The notes under the pieces were generated by a model, which saw only the letters and a program-made list of their open reading frames with translations, did not search any database and had not been told where the DNA came from. From NCBI GenBank assembly GCA_016840385.1, contig JAEOSL010000003.1, forward strand, positions 1-64,000: a stretch of 64,000 nt of DNA, given 5' to 3'. Source of the DNA: Candidatus Thorarchaeota archaeon (lineage in GTDB: Archaea > Asgardarchaeota > Thorarchaeia > Thorarchaeales > Thorarchaeaceae). Both the position numbers and the translations under genes were made by a program. Shown here in pieces: positions 49,296 to 58,050 of this stretch (position 1 is the first letter of the stretch; every line of letters starts with the position of its first letter).

Positions 49296-51233
49296 ATGAC
49301 TACTAGTTCTAATAGATTCAAGGAGTTCTTTCCATATCCTACACCACGTAAGGGTCAGAAGGAGATGATGCTCGCAATAGAGGAGGCTGTTAGAACTGGA
49401 GTGAATATCTGCTCAGAAGCACCCAACGGATTTGGAAAGACCTGTGTGACATTAAGTAGTGTTCTTCCTTGGGTCAAAGAGAATGATGGGAAAATTCTCT
49501 ACTGTGCAAGAACACATAGACAACTGGATCGTGTTGTTGAAGAGTTAGTTGAAATTTCCAAACGTCAAGATGTTTCAGGAGTTTCATTCCGCGGTAGAAG
49601 GCATATGTGTCTTAATCCATTTGTCATCGAGAATTCAGATATGGTAGCACCGATAAGCGAGGTGTGTGGACAACTAAAGGCTACGGGTAGATGTTCATAC
49701 TATGAAAAGCTCAAGAAAGCTGGAGAACCTGAAGACCTGATAGAAGATCTCGAAAAGAAGGTCTTAACCGCACCAGAGATTGTGGAGATTGCGAAGAGCA
49801 AATCAATTTGTCCTTATGAGATGGCTAAACGCTTGGCAAAAGTAGTAGATGTTGTAGCACTCTCCTATCTGTATGTGTTCGATCCATGGATTCTCGAAGT
49901 TTTTGTACCTGATCTTGGAACACCTCTATCAAAGATTGTACTTGTTCAAGATGAAGCACATAATGTTCCAGCAACAGCTTTAGACTCAGCAAGTGATTCG
50001 TTGACCATAAGAATAGCAAGACAAGCTACTAGAGAGGCGAGCTCAGGCCCATTCAAGGATGGAACATCTTACGAGTTCAGCCGTTCACTGACAATGAAAC
50101 TGCAAGAGATATCTTCTGATTTGAAGGACAATGATGAGAAAGTAGTCAACCCACGAGAAATTGTAGATATGGCTATCAAATCAGCCAGCCTTGATTCAGG
50201 AGAAAGGGTTCTGCGTCATATGCAGGATCATGGAGCGAAGATTAAGAAGGGGCTCCTCAAGGCAGGAAAATTCCCGCGATCTGCGATACATAGAGTAGGA
50301 GAGTTCTTGTTAAACTGGCTAAGGTGCGCAGACAAAGAGAATTATGCCTTTATCCTATCATCATCAACCACTAGAGGCGGTACAAAGAGAGTATCTCTTA
50401 ATCTCAATGCATTAGATCCGACTTCTGTTACATCTCCTGTTCTGAGTATGGTCCATAGTTCGGTTGCAATATCTGGAACAATATCACCCATTGATGCCTA
50501 TTCTGAGATGTTAGGGTTTAGTTCGGAGTCAGTAAAAGCTACATTCCAGAGCCCATTTGCAATTACAAATAGACTTGGGCTAGTAGTTGGTGGATTAGAT
50601 ACATCATTTCAAAATAGGAATGGTGGTACTTTTGCTAGAATGGTGGATCATTGTCTAGCCGTTGTTAATGCTACACCAGGAAATACTGGTATCTTTACTT
50701 CAAGTTACTCTATTGGTAGATCTCTTGTGGAAGCGGGATTTGAGAAGCGATTGAAAAGAGAATTCTTCGTTGAACGCCCAGGGATGAAAGGCACAGACAA
50801 TGATAAGATGATTGAGAAGTTCAAAAGCAAGGGTGAGAAAGGTGGTGCTGTATTATTAGGTGTACAAGGAGGGCGAAATTCAGAGGGTGGTGATTTTCCA
50901 GGCGCTACAATGGAGAGTGTTGTTGTTGTTGGTGTCCCCTATGCCAGACCTACTCCTAGTATGGAGGCACTGATTGCATATTATGACTCTAGATTCAATC
51001 AGAAAGGTAGAGATTATGCATATGTGTTACCTGCTATGACTCGAGCAATTCAAGCTGCAGGAAGACCTGTACGAAGATTGGATGATAGAGGAGCAATTGT
51101 GATGCTTGATCAGAGATTCGCATCGAATTATTTGTCGCGATTTATCCCCTCATGGCTAAAAGAAGTGTTACAAGTAATTCCAGATAATCCAAGTGATTTG
51201 GCACATCAGGTTGAGAGCTTTTTTATGACTTAG
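49296..51233 (+). CDS. xpd: XPD/Rad3-family DNA helicase
   Basis: Superfamily 2 5'-3' helicase of nucleotide excision repair. Walker A is EAPNGFGKTC (41-50). The four iron-sulfur ligands C105, C124, C133 and C172 are present; Walker B is VLVQDEAHNVP, with Q replacing the usual first residue. Motif VI is AIQAAGRPVRRLDDRG. Length about 645 is normal for archaeal XPD. The start is the ATG at 49296; the open frame upstream overlaps the divergent gene. Confidence 0.93.
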   Translation: MTTSSNRFKEFFPYPTPRKGQKEMMLAIEEAVRTGVNICSEAPNGFGKTCVTLSSVLPWVKENDGKILYCARTHRQLDRVVEELVEISKRQDVSGVSFRGRRHMCLNPFVIENSDMVAPISEVCGQLKATGRCSYYEKLKKAGEPEDLIEDLEKKVLTAPEIVEIAKSKSICPYEMAKRLAKVVDVVALSYLYVFDPWILEVFVPDLGTPLSKIVLVQDEAHNVPATALDSASDSLTIRIARQATREASSGPFKDGTSYEFSRSLTMKLQEISSDLKDNDEKVVNPREIVDMAIKSASLDSGERVLRHMQDHGAKIKKGLLKAGKFPRSAIHRVGEFLLNWLRCADKENYAFILSSSTTRGGTKRVSLNLNALDPTSVTSPVLSMVHSSVAISGTISPIDAYSEMLGFSSESVKATFQSPFAITNRLGLVVGGLDTSFQNRNGGTFARMVDHCLAVVNATPGNTGIFTSSYSIGRSLVEAGFEKRLKREFFVERPGMKGTDNDKMIEKFKSKGEKGGAVLLGVQGGRNSEGGDFPGATMESVVVVGVPYARPTPSMEALIAYYDSRFNQKGRDYAYVLPAMTRAIQAAGRPVRRLDDRGAIVMLDQRFASNYLSRFIPSWLKEVLQVIPDNPSDLAHQVESFFMT

Positions 51234-51994
51234 GACTGTGAAATTGCATCCTCAAGTGTACTATCCCCTTCAAGTAAAGCACGTGCTTCAGCCGATGTGA
51301 TTGATTTCTTGCCTTTTGTTAATCGAGTTACATATCGTTTTACTGACTGGATATACCCTGCTTTTGCTTCAACACTTAGATCAGAATCAGATACGGGTCG
51401 TCCAGTTCGTCCAGCAATGAGTATAGCTGCAGATTCATCAGACTTGGCTCCACCGATGATTGTTGTCTTATGCTCGTTGACTAGTTGGATGGAGGGTATT
51501 ATCTTGTTATTCTTAATGGAGCGTAATAGAAGAGCTGCATAGAGTTTGGAACCAGTCCCAACGCGAATGAGTATCTGACAATCAGGAAATAGCGTTGTTG
51601 TGTAATCAATCAGTGTTTGAGTTAGAATTGCTACAGCTTCAGGCGATGTGAGAGCACTACTATAAACGGGGACTCTATCAATTACCAGAGCAACGCCAAA
51701 TGTCATTCCAGGATCTATACCTACTACTGCTTTGGATGGGGTTTGTAAATCGTGCAGTTTCGACATTATTTCAATTCTAGCGAAATCAGTATCGAAATCT
51801 TCTGTGACTTCGATTTTACCATTATGTTCTTTGGAGTTATCATCAGGTCCTGTAATCACAACATGAGCATGTGCGCATCTATGGTCTAATGGAGAACAAA
51901 TAACGAATTTAATCTCAAGTGCCTTTAGAAGCTGTACAATACGATAGAGTATCTTCGGGTTTTCGGTGGCAACTGCAGCTTCCCATTTTGGCAT
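51230..51994 (-). CDS. RNase H-fold (RuvC-like) protein
   Basis: About 254 residues. The core reads AVVGIDPGMTFGVALVIDRVPVYSS, a RuvC/RNase H-like first strand with the GIDPG motif, followed by ILTQTLIDYTTTLFPDCQILIRVGTGSKLYAA and a late SDESAAILIAGRTG with an acidic pair that could complete the site. Related archaeal proteins are predicted nucleases without a known substrate. Start at Met 51994 (MPKWEAAVATENP); the longer frame would run into radB on the other strand. Its end overlaps the xpd stop by 4 bases. Confidence 0.65.
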   Translation of the reverse strand: MPKWEAAVATENPKILYRIVQLLKALEIKFVICSPLDHRCAHAHVVITGPDDNSKEHNGKIEVTEDFDTDFARIEIMSKLHDLQTPSKAVVGIDPGMTFGVALVIDRVPVYSSALTSPEAVAILTQTLIDYTTTLFPDCQILIRVGTGSKLYAALLLRSIKNNKIIPSIQLVNEHKTTIIGGAKSDESAAILIAGRTGRPVSDSDLSVEAKAGYIQSVKRYVTRLTKGKKSITSAEARALLEGDSTLEDAISQS

Positions 51995-52058
51995 GAATTG
52001 GCTCCTTCTAGATATGCTTATCACTAAGGGGTTATGTTGAACAAATAGTGAAGCATTT

Positions 52059-52748
52059 TTGATTCTTCCGTCAGGCGTTTCCCTTCTGGATCGAATAATG
52101 AATGGTGGTCTGAATACTGGGATATTCACCCATGTATATGGTGAGGCAGCAGCAGGAAAGACTACTTTTGGTTTGCAGTTTGTGAGAGCAATGTGTAGAC
52201 AGGAAATAGGAACCATCTACATTAATTCAGAAGCAACATCACCTGTTGAACGCTTGGAGCAAATGACCGGAAAACAATTCAATGACCTTGAAACCCTAGT
52301 TAAGATATTTTTGCCAAAAGGATTCAGTGAACAAGGTGTATTGATTGATGACTTAGAATTGTATATTCGTGATGATATGCGGCTTATTGTGATTGATACC
52401 CTCACAAAGTATTACAGATTAGCACTTGAAGATAAAAAAACGAACTATGCCAATCACCGTGAACTAAATCGTCAAGCAGGAGTTCTAAAGGGATTAGCTA
52501 GGCAACGTGATGTAGCAGTACTAGTACTTAATCAGGTCACATCCAAAATGAAAGGATCGAATGACTTTGAGCCTGTTGCTGGCAACATTCTAGATTATTG
52601 GTCAGATTATGTGATTAAAATGAACGTAGGAAAATCCTCGGGAGAACGATTATTGAGAAGAATTGTGCCAGAGGGAGATAGATCAGAGGGTCGACTCTTC
52701 CTTACCGAGGAAGGATTCTCAGTTGAGCGTACCCTTGAGAAAGAGTGA
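52059..52748 (+). CDS. radB: RadB, RecA-superfamily recombination paralog
   Basis: A 229-residue RadA paralog without the N-terminal HhH domain, as expected for RadB. Walker A is VYGEAAAGKTTFG, Walker B RLIVIDTLTKYY, and the loop region LNRQAGVLKGLARQRDVAVLVLNQVTS follows. RadB helps RadA in homologous recombination. Start TTG 52059. Confidence 0.92.
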   Translation: MILPSGVSLLDRIMNGGLNTGIFTHVYGEAAAGKTTFGLQFVRAMCRQEIGTIYINSEATSPVERLEQMTGKQFNDLETLVKIFLPKGFSEQGVLIDDLELYIRDDMRLIVIDTLTKYYRLALEDKKTNYANHRELNRQAGVLKGLARQRDVAVLVLNQVTSKMKGSNDFEPVAGNILDYWSDYVIKMNVGKSSGERLLRRIVPEGDRSEGRLFLTEEGFSVERTLEKE

Positions 52749-52785
52749 AATTAGCTTGGTCAACCGCAGACATGGAGCTCAGTAA

Positions 52786-53346
52786 ATGTATGAAGCACTT
52801 GCCCTTTTAGAATTGGCAGTATGGTTTGGACTTCCAGCTTGGATTGCAAATGCAACACCGGTCTTAGGTGGTGGTGGAAAAGCGATTGATGGAGGGCGAT
52901 TCCATAGCGATGGTCGTAGAATTCTTGGTGATGGAAAAACAATTCGTGGTTTCATCGTTGGTATTTTCTTTGGAATATTGACTGGACTTGGGCAGATGCT
53001 TGCAGCTCCGTATTTACACCCTCTACTAGCCCAGTATGTCACTGTAACACCTGAAATGGAATTAGTTCTCTATATGCAACTCCCTGTAGCAATTCTCATG
53101 TCTTTTGGAGCTCTAACAGGAGATATTGTTGGTTCATACATCAAGAGACGTGTTGATGTTAAGAGTGGTGACCCTTCTCCCTTTATGGATCAACTCGGTT
53201 TCATACTAATGGCTCTGATATTTGCTTATCCATTAATTCATCCAGAAGCAATCTATGTGGTAATTCTCATTCTGGTCACACTTGCTATCCATTGGATTAG
53301 CAATGCCCTGGGATATCTTCTAGGACTCAAGAAAAATCCTTGGTAA
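52786..53346 (+). CDS. carS: CDP-archaeol synthase
   Basis: Integral membrane CTP transferase of archaeal lipid synthesis, producing CDP-archaeol. FGLPAWIANATPVLGGGGKAIDGG and DGRRILGDGKTIRGF are the CarS signatures; GDIVGSYIKRRVDVKSGDPSPFMDQLGF is the conserved metal-binding tail. About five membrane helices; length 186 is standard. Confidence 0.93.
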   Translation: MYEALALLELAVWFGLPAWIANATPVLGGGGKAIDGGRFHSDGRRILGDGKTIRGFIVGIFFGILTGLGQMLAAPYLHPLLAQYVTVTPEMELVLYMQLPVAILMSFGALTGDIVGSYIKRRVDVKSGDPSPFMDQLGFILMALIFAYPLIHPEAIYVVILILVTLAIHWISNALGYLLGLKKNPW

Positions 53347-53494
53347 ACCGGATTATCTAAATTATCTGTTCAAAGATAAACATAAAAGGTATCTCAAGAC
53401 TGATGTCCGTACAAGTAGTTTCACTACCTAGACCGTATGTCTGAGTGGAATACTGATACTCTCGAATTATTATCGAACCGGAGTAATATTGACA

Positions 53495-54352
53495 ATGATG
53501 GTAAAAGACTGCATGCAATCAGAAGTGGTTTTCATTTCGGTACCTGGAACAAGAGAAGACGTTCTGATAATGATGGCAGAGAAGCAAGTCAATGGTGTCC
53601 CAGTTGTGAAAAAGGGTTCAAAGACCTTGGTAGGTATTGTAACCAGAACAGATCTTCTGACAAAAGTAGATGAAAATCAACTTGCGATGCTGATGAACAG
53701 AGACCCTGATACTGTCACTCCAAGAACTGACCTAAAGACCGCCACCAAGATGATGATTGAGAAGAACTACAGAAGACTTCCTGTTGTTGAAAAGGGTAAT
53801 CTTGTTGGTATGATTTCGGTTCCCGATATTCTTGGAGCTACGTTAGAAAACAATGAAGAAGTCGGTTCGAAAGAAATTATTGATTTTGTCACGAGAGAGA
53901 TAACTGCAGTTTGGGAACAGACTCCGCTCCCTCTAACCTACATGGTAATGGATATGGCAGGGAAGAATGCACTTGTTCTAATCAATGAAGGTGGAGGAGT
54001 ATCAGGAATGATCACTGTCAGTGATTATATTCGACTCTCAGAAGTAACTGTTGAAGATAATATATCAACAACTTTCAGTGGCCAAGATAGTACAGTTGAA
54101 TGGGGTTGGACATCGAAGGATTTCCTCGTTGTAACGAAGAAGATTCTCAAGCTACCTAATATTCCAGTTTCAGAAACAATGACGAAGAATATAATCAGTT
54201 TGAATGAACTTACAACAATTTCCGAATTTGTAAGAACTATCCGAAAGGAAGACATTGATCAAGCTCCAGTCCTCTCTGTAACTGGCAATCTGCTTGGTAT
54301 GATTGAGGACCGCAATCTGCTAGAACTAGCACTTGAAGTTCAAAAGGATTAG
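53495..54352 (+). CDS. Four-CBS-domain protein
   Basis: About 285 residues made of four CBS modules in two Bateman pairs: VKDCMQSEVVFISVPGT ... NGVPVV, LMNRDPDTVTPRTDLKTATKMMIEKNYRRLPVVEKGNLVGMIS, a degenerate third (TREITAVWEQTPLPL), and a fourth (VSETMTKNIISLNELTTISEFV). Such proteins sense adenine nucleotides and control partner enzymes; the partner is unknown. ATG 53495 is preferred to TTG 53489. It converges on the polD gene, with 2 bases between stops. Confidence 0.85.
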   Translation: MMVKDCMQSEVVFISVPGTREDVLIMMAEKQVNGVPVVKKGSKTLVGIVTRTDLLTKVDENQLAMLMNRDPDTVTPRTDLKTATKMMIEKNYRRLPVVEKGNLVGMISVPDILGATLENNEEVGSKEIIDFVTREITAVWEQTPLPLTYMVMDMAGKNALVLINEGGGVSGMITVSDYIRLSEVTVEDNISTTFSGQDSTVEWGWTSKDFLVVTKKILKLPNIPVSETMTKNIISLNELTTISEFVRTIRKEDIDQAPVLSVTGNLLGMIEDRNLLELALEVQKD

Positions 54353-54354
54353 TT

Positions 54355-57300
54355 CTAGAAAAAGTCGGTCAAAGTCGTTTGTTCAGAAACAAATAGAGAA
54401 TCAAGTGATGCACTGATTAGTTTCAGACGTTCCTGCATATATTCGTCAAGACCATGGTCATGAATTATCTTCTCAGTTACACGGAGATATTTTGAGATAT
54501 TCTTCTGTCTCACTGTAAGAGATAGTTTAGACTCACCACAGATACATTGGCCCGAGATTGGTACTCTTCGATATGTACGATTGCACTTCAGGCATCGGAT
54601 TTTTTGTGTAGAATATGCTCGTAAGTTCCCGCGGATGTCACGGAAGAAATGAGTTGACAAGACGCGTTGAGCTACATCGGGTGCATCTACAGCGTTAATC
54701 AATGTAGCAAGGCGTAATTGAGCCTTAAGTTTGTCATCCATCGTTTCTAGAATTTTGTATCTAGAATTCTTAGGCCCAATATCAAAAGAGGTTGTGCTAT
54801 GAGTGAAACCAAATCCTTCGTATTGTGCAGGAGAATTTAGACGTGACGATATAATGTCAACAAGACCCTGAACATCTTTTGGATGTCGAGCTTCGGATAC
54901 CATCTCATAAAATTGAGCAGGATATCGTCTGCAGACCTCGATATTATGACTCTCATCATCTACTTCTGTAGGATTAAGGATAACTGATAGAACGAGTGGT
55001 GCATCCATGAGGCCTCCTCGACCAGCAGGAAGATAGCTCTTTGAGAAGTTCAATAGTGCATCAAGAACTAAAATCAATGCATCTTCGTCACCATCGCAGT
55101 TTCTACGTTTTGCAGCATGCCAGTATGGATGAGCGTAGCAAACACTTGCATTAGTGAAACCAACTAGCCTTCCTATAATTCCTGCAGAGGTGTGTGGAGC
55201 AAGACCAATAACAAGTTGACCAATAACATCTTCCAGAGAATTGAAGTTGTAGTATCTAGGAAGTTTGTACATCTTTTCTAGGCAATCATCAACAAACCGA
55301 CCAACTCTAAGGAGGTAATCAGCGCCGTTTTCAGGAACTATAACATCTTGTACTTTCAACTCAAGTATTTGATCTTCTGAGATTAGTGGAGCTCCGTCAT
55401 AATCTATCACATAACCAAGTTCCCGGAGTCGACTAACTGGAACACCAATTTCCTTTGGAGTGAAATGGGTTAGAGGTGCATCTGTTGCATCAAACCTTGC
55501 TGTGCCATCACGATAGCAGTAAACATTATGCTTGGCTCTGAGAATGCCCTTACCTAGATATTCCGGAATCTTGTAATCACTTGTTAAACCAAGAACTCCG
55601 CGTACGCCATGTGTTTCAAACTCACCAACCTCACCCTTCACTCTTTCAAGCAGAGCTTGCAAATCAACAGGGACCATTCGAGTCTTTCGAATTTTATTGA
55701 TCTCATGACTGACAGGACACATTCCTTTAGCTGGGTCAATTGCACGTCCACAACCTTCCTCTCCGCACCAAAGCTCAATTTCTGTGTGCGAACCACACTG
55801 GGGACATTTTGATTCAAAGGTCTTTAGCTCACAATCAGGACATTTACGGGCAACCAGTTCAACTTTGACACCAGAAGTTCCGGGAGATTTTGTATCAGTG
55901 TCATTATTCTCGTCAAATGAATCAAGCGTTGAGATGTATTGGACACTCTTAGCAACTTCATCTATTCTTCTTTCAGACCCTTTGGAACGGCCAACAGGAA
56001 AAAGTGATTGCACAGGAGGTCTCATTCTACGTTCTTCTGCTTTCTCGGGACGACCCATTCTTGCACCAATTGCGAAGCCTATCTTATCTTGAAGGAGAAC
56101 TTCGGATACAGAATTCATCATAGCAAGTGTGTCTTTTCCTTTGGGGGATTTTGTTTCAGGTCCCAGCTGTGCTAGGATAGGTATAGGATCATCAGTTAGA
56201 ATTACTTTCTTACGGTCATCCGAAAACCTGTGGGGGATTCCAACTCGTTCTAACATGGTTTTGTATGTATTAACAAATGGAAGTATAATATGTCCATCAT
56301 GTTTCTTACTGATTTTGTGTTTAGAAAGTAACCATTTTCGTAGTTTCTGGATTTCATCCGTTGACAGCGCAGCCCATCTATAGAGATAATATGGATGTAG
56401 GGGTATCTTCAATTTCTTTGAGAGATGTACTGCTTGAGCGGGTGTTGGTAGAATAGTTAGAGGAGACTCAATGAAAGTGTTAGGTGATTGATGCGTTAGG
56501 TCCGATCCCTTCATTCGGTTTGTGAGTTGGGTAGTGGACAGATTTGAGATTGCATGTTCTAAATCATGGGACCACCATTCTTCACAGTAACCTGAGGGCG
56601 CTAGTGGATGATTGTTCTCAATGAATTCCCCCAATGCAACAAGAATATCTCCGACATACAGTATCTGCTCAATCTTCCCTTCATAACCACGAGCGTCATC
56701 TAATCCAGTGAATCGTATAACAGAACCATCTTTCAGAAGAACAATCGGACCTTCAATAGAATCAACTGGTGCAACTATTGATCCTTTTCCTGGACGTTCA
56801 GTACGAATGTGAGTTCCTGGAGCCAGGAATTCTTCAAGAATGAACATTGTAGCTGGATGTACACCCACACCTGCAAGACCCGTGTTTCTTGAACGACCAT
56901 ACCTAAGTCTGAAACCACCCAGTCTCTGTGGATGTGAAAATACTGGTCGCCCACCAATTACATCAGCTAGATAGTCATCTTTTGGTTCTAGTTTCTTATC
57001 TGCAGAGTCCTCTTTCTGGGCAGAATCTCTAGACATTTTTGAGGCTAAATCGTCTAGCCACTCCCATCCTTTGATATCTGCTTCATTTACGATTTTTGTT
57101 AGCTTTGCAGCTCTTCCTACTACTCCATCATTGAGCACAAGAACTGAACCACCTCGAACACGATTGGTTTCAATCCGTTCTAGGTCTCGACCACCTGATA
57201 CTTCAAATGACTCGGTTGGGTCGCCAGTAAGCATTATGGGCAATCTTTCAGCAGCAAATTTGATGAGTTCTGGATGTACAGGATATTGAAGATGCACATG

Positions 57301-57897
57301 ACGTGCGTAAAGCTCCACTTCCTCTAAAGCACGTTCTGTTTCTTCTTCTGTAGATTTGAAAGGAGGTAGTTCTAGTACCTGACGAACATAGTCTGCAACA
57401 AGGACCGTCATTGCAGCCTCAGTTCCACCAGCAGCACGGATTGGACCTGCCAGATAGAGAGCAAGATAGCGATTCTCACCTGAACCTCTAATTCTAACTC
57501 TTGCTATTCCTTCAAGAGGAGCAGCTGTAATACTTTCAGTGAGGATAGCTAAAGCAACTCGGACAGCTTTCTCAGCTGCTTTTTCGGCGTCAGTTAACCC
57601 ACCTAGAGTGCCTTCTGCAATTTCCTTTGCTACTTGAAATGCAACCTGTTCTCTGGACATATCTTTCTGTAACTCTCGAATTCGCTTTGCAACACCTTTT
57701 GGACCTTCAAGAGTAGCTTCAACTCGTGCAGCAACGTCATGTGCAGGAGGAATTTCCACCCTTGTAGTTGGATCATAACCCTGCATTCGCGCTACTTCTG
57801 CAACAGCATAGATTCTACCAATTTCTTCGTTTAGTGATTCAAAATATTGACTGTAGGCGAGACTGTGTGGAGGGAGTTCATGTTCTGATTCTGTCAC
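54355..57897 (-). CDS. polD2: Family D DNA polymerase large subunit (DP2)
   Basis: Catalytic subunit of the archaea-specific replicative polymerase PolD. The double-psi barrel active site is visible in KRRNCDGDEDALILVLDALLNF and GRGGLMDAPLVLSV; AGGTEAAMTVLVADYVRQ and KLEPKDDYLADVIGGRPVFSHP are family segments. Zinc modules include CPDCELKTFESKCPQCGS and the C-terminal CLKCNRTYRRVP ... CICG, and the very C-terminus has a short TTLTDFF peptide like a PCNA-binding motif. Length 1180 is normal, with no intein. The small subunit DP1 is not in the window. Confidence 0.96.
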   Translation of the reverse strand: MTESEHELPPHSLAYSQYFESLNEEIGRIYAVAEVARMQGYDPTTRVEIPPAHDVAARVEATLEGPKGVAKRIRELQKDMSREQVAFQVAKEIAEGTLGGLTDAEKAAEKAVRVALAILTESITAAPLEGIARVRIRGSGENRYLALYLAGPIRAAGGTEAAMTVLVADYVRQVLELPPFKSTEEETERALEEVELYARHVHLQYPVHPELIKFAAERLPIMLTGDPTESFEVSGGRDLERIETNRVRGGSVLVLNDGVVGRAAKLTKIVNEADIKGWEWLDDLASKMSRDSAQKEDSADKKLEPKDDYLADVIGGRPVFSHPQRLGGFRLRYGRSRNTGLAGVGVHPATMFILEEFLAPGTHIRTERPGKGSIVAPVDSIEGPIVLLKDGSVIRFTGLDDARGYEGKIEQILYVGDILVALGEFIENNHPLAPSGYCEEWWSHDLEHAISNLSTTQLTNRMKGSDLTHQSPNTFIESPLTILPTPAQAVHLSKKLKIPLHPYYLYRWAALSTDEIQKLRKWLLSKHKISKKHDGHIILPFVNTYKTMLERVGIPHRFSDDRKKVILTDDPIPILAQLGPETKSPKGKDTLAMMNSVSEVLLQDKIGFAIGARMGRPEKAEERRMRPPVQSLFPVGRSKGSERRIDEVAKSVQYISTLDSFDENNDTDTKSPGTSGVKVELVARKCPDCELKTFESKCPQCGSHTEIELWCGEEGCGRAIDPAKGMCPVSHEINKIRKTRMVPVDLQALLERVKGEVGEFETHGVRGVLGLTSDYKIPEYLGKGILRAKHNVYCYRDGTARFDATDAPLTHFTPKEIGVPVSRLRELGYVIDYDGAPLISEDQILELKVQDVIVPENGADYLLRVGRFVDDCLEKMYKLPRYYNFNSLEDVIGQLVIGLAPHTSAGIIGRLVGFTNASVCYAHPYWHAAKRRNCDGDEDALILVLDALLNFSKSYLPAGRGGLMDAPLVLSVILNPTEVDDESHNIEVCRRYPAQFYEMVSEARHPKDVQGLVDIISSRLNSPAQYEGFGFTHSTTSFDIGPKNSRYKILETMDDKLKAQLRLATLINAVDAPDVAQRVLSTHFFRDIRGNLRAYSTQKIRCLKCNRTYRRVPISGQCICGESKLSLTVRQKNISKYLRVTEKIIHDHGLDEYMQERLKLISASLDSLFVSEQTTLTDFF

Positions 57898-58050
57898 AAT
57901 GAGTCATGCTGATTCTAGCATGTTCCGTATTCTGTGTTTCGCTTTAGGGACAGTAAAATTCTCCAAGCTCGTCATCATTGAGCAGATTACTTTAAAGCCT
58001 CCAGCAAGGTTTCACTAATAGACTAAACGCCACCAATTACTTGGAGGAAG

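Noticed and set aside
54355..57897. Intein in the PolD large subunit
   Set aside because: The protein is of normal length and continuous; no splice-junction residues or endonuclease motifs interrupt it.
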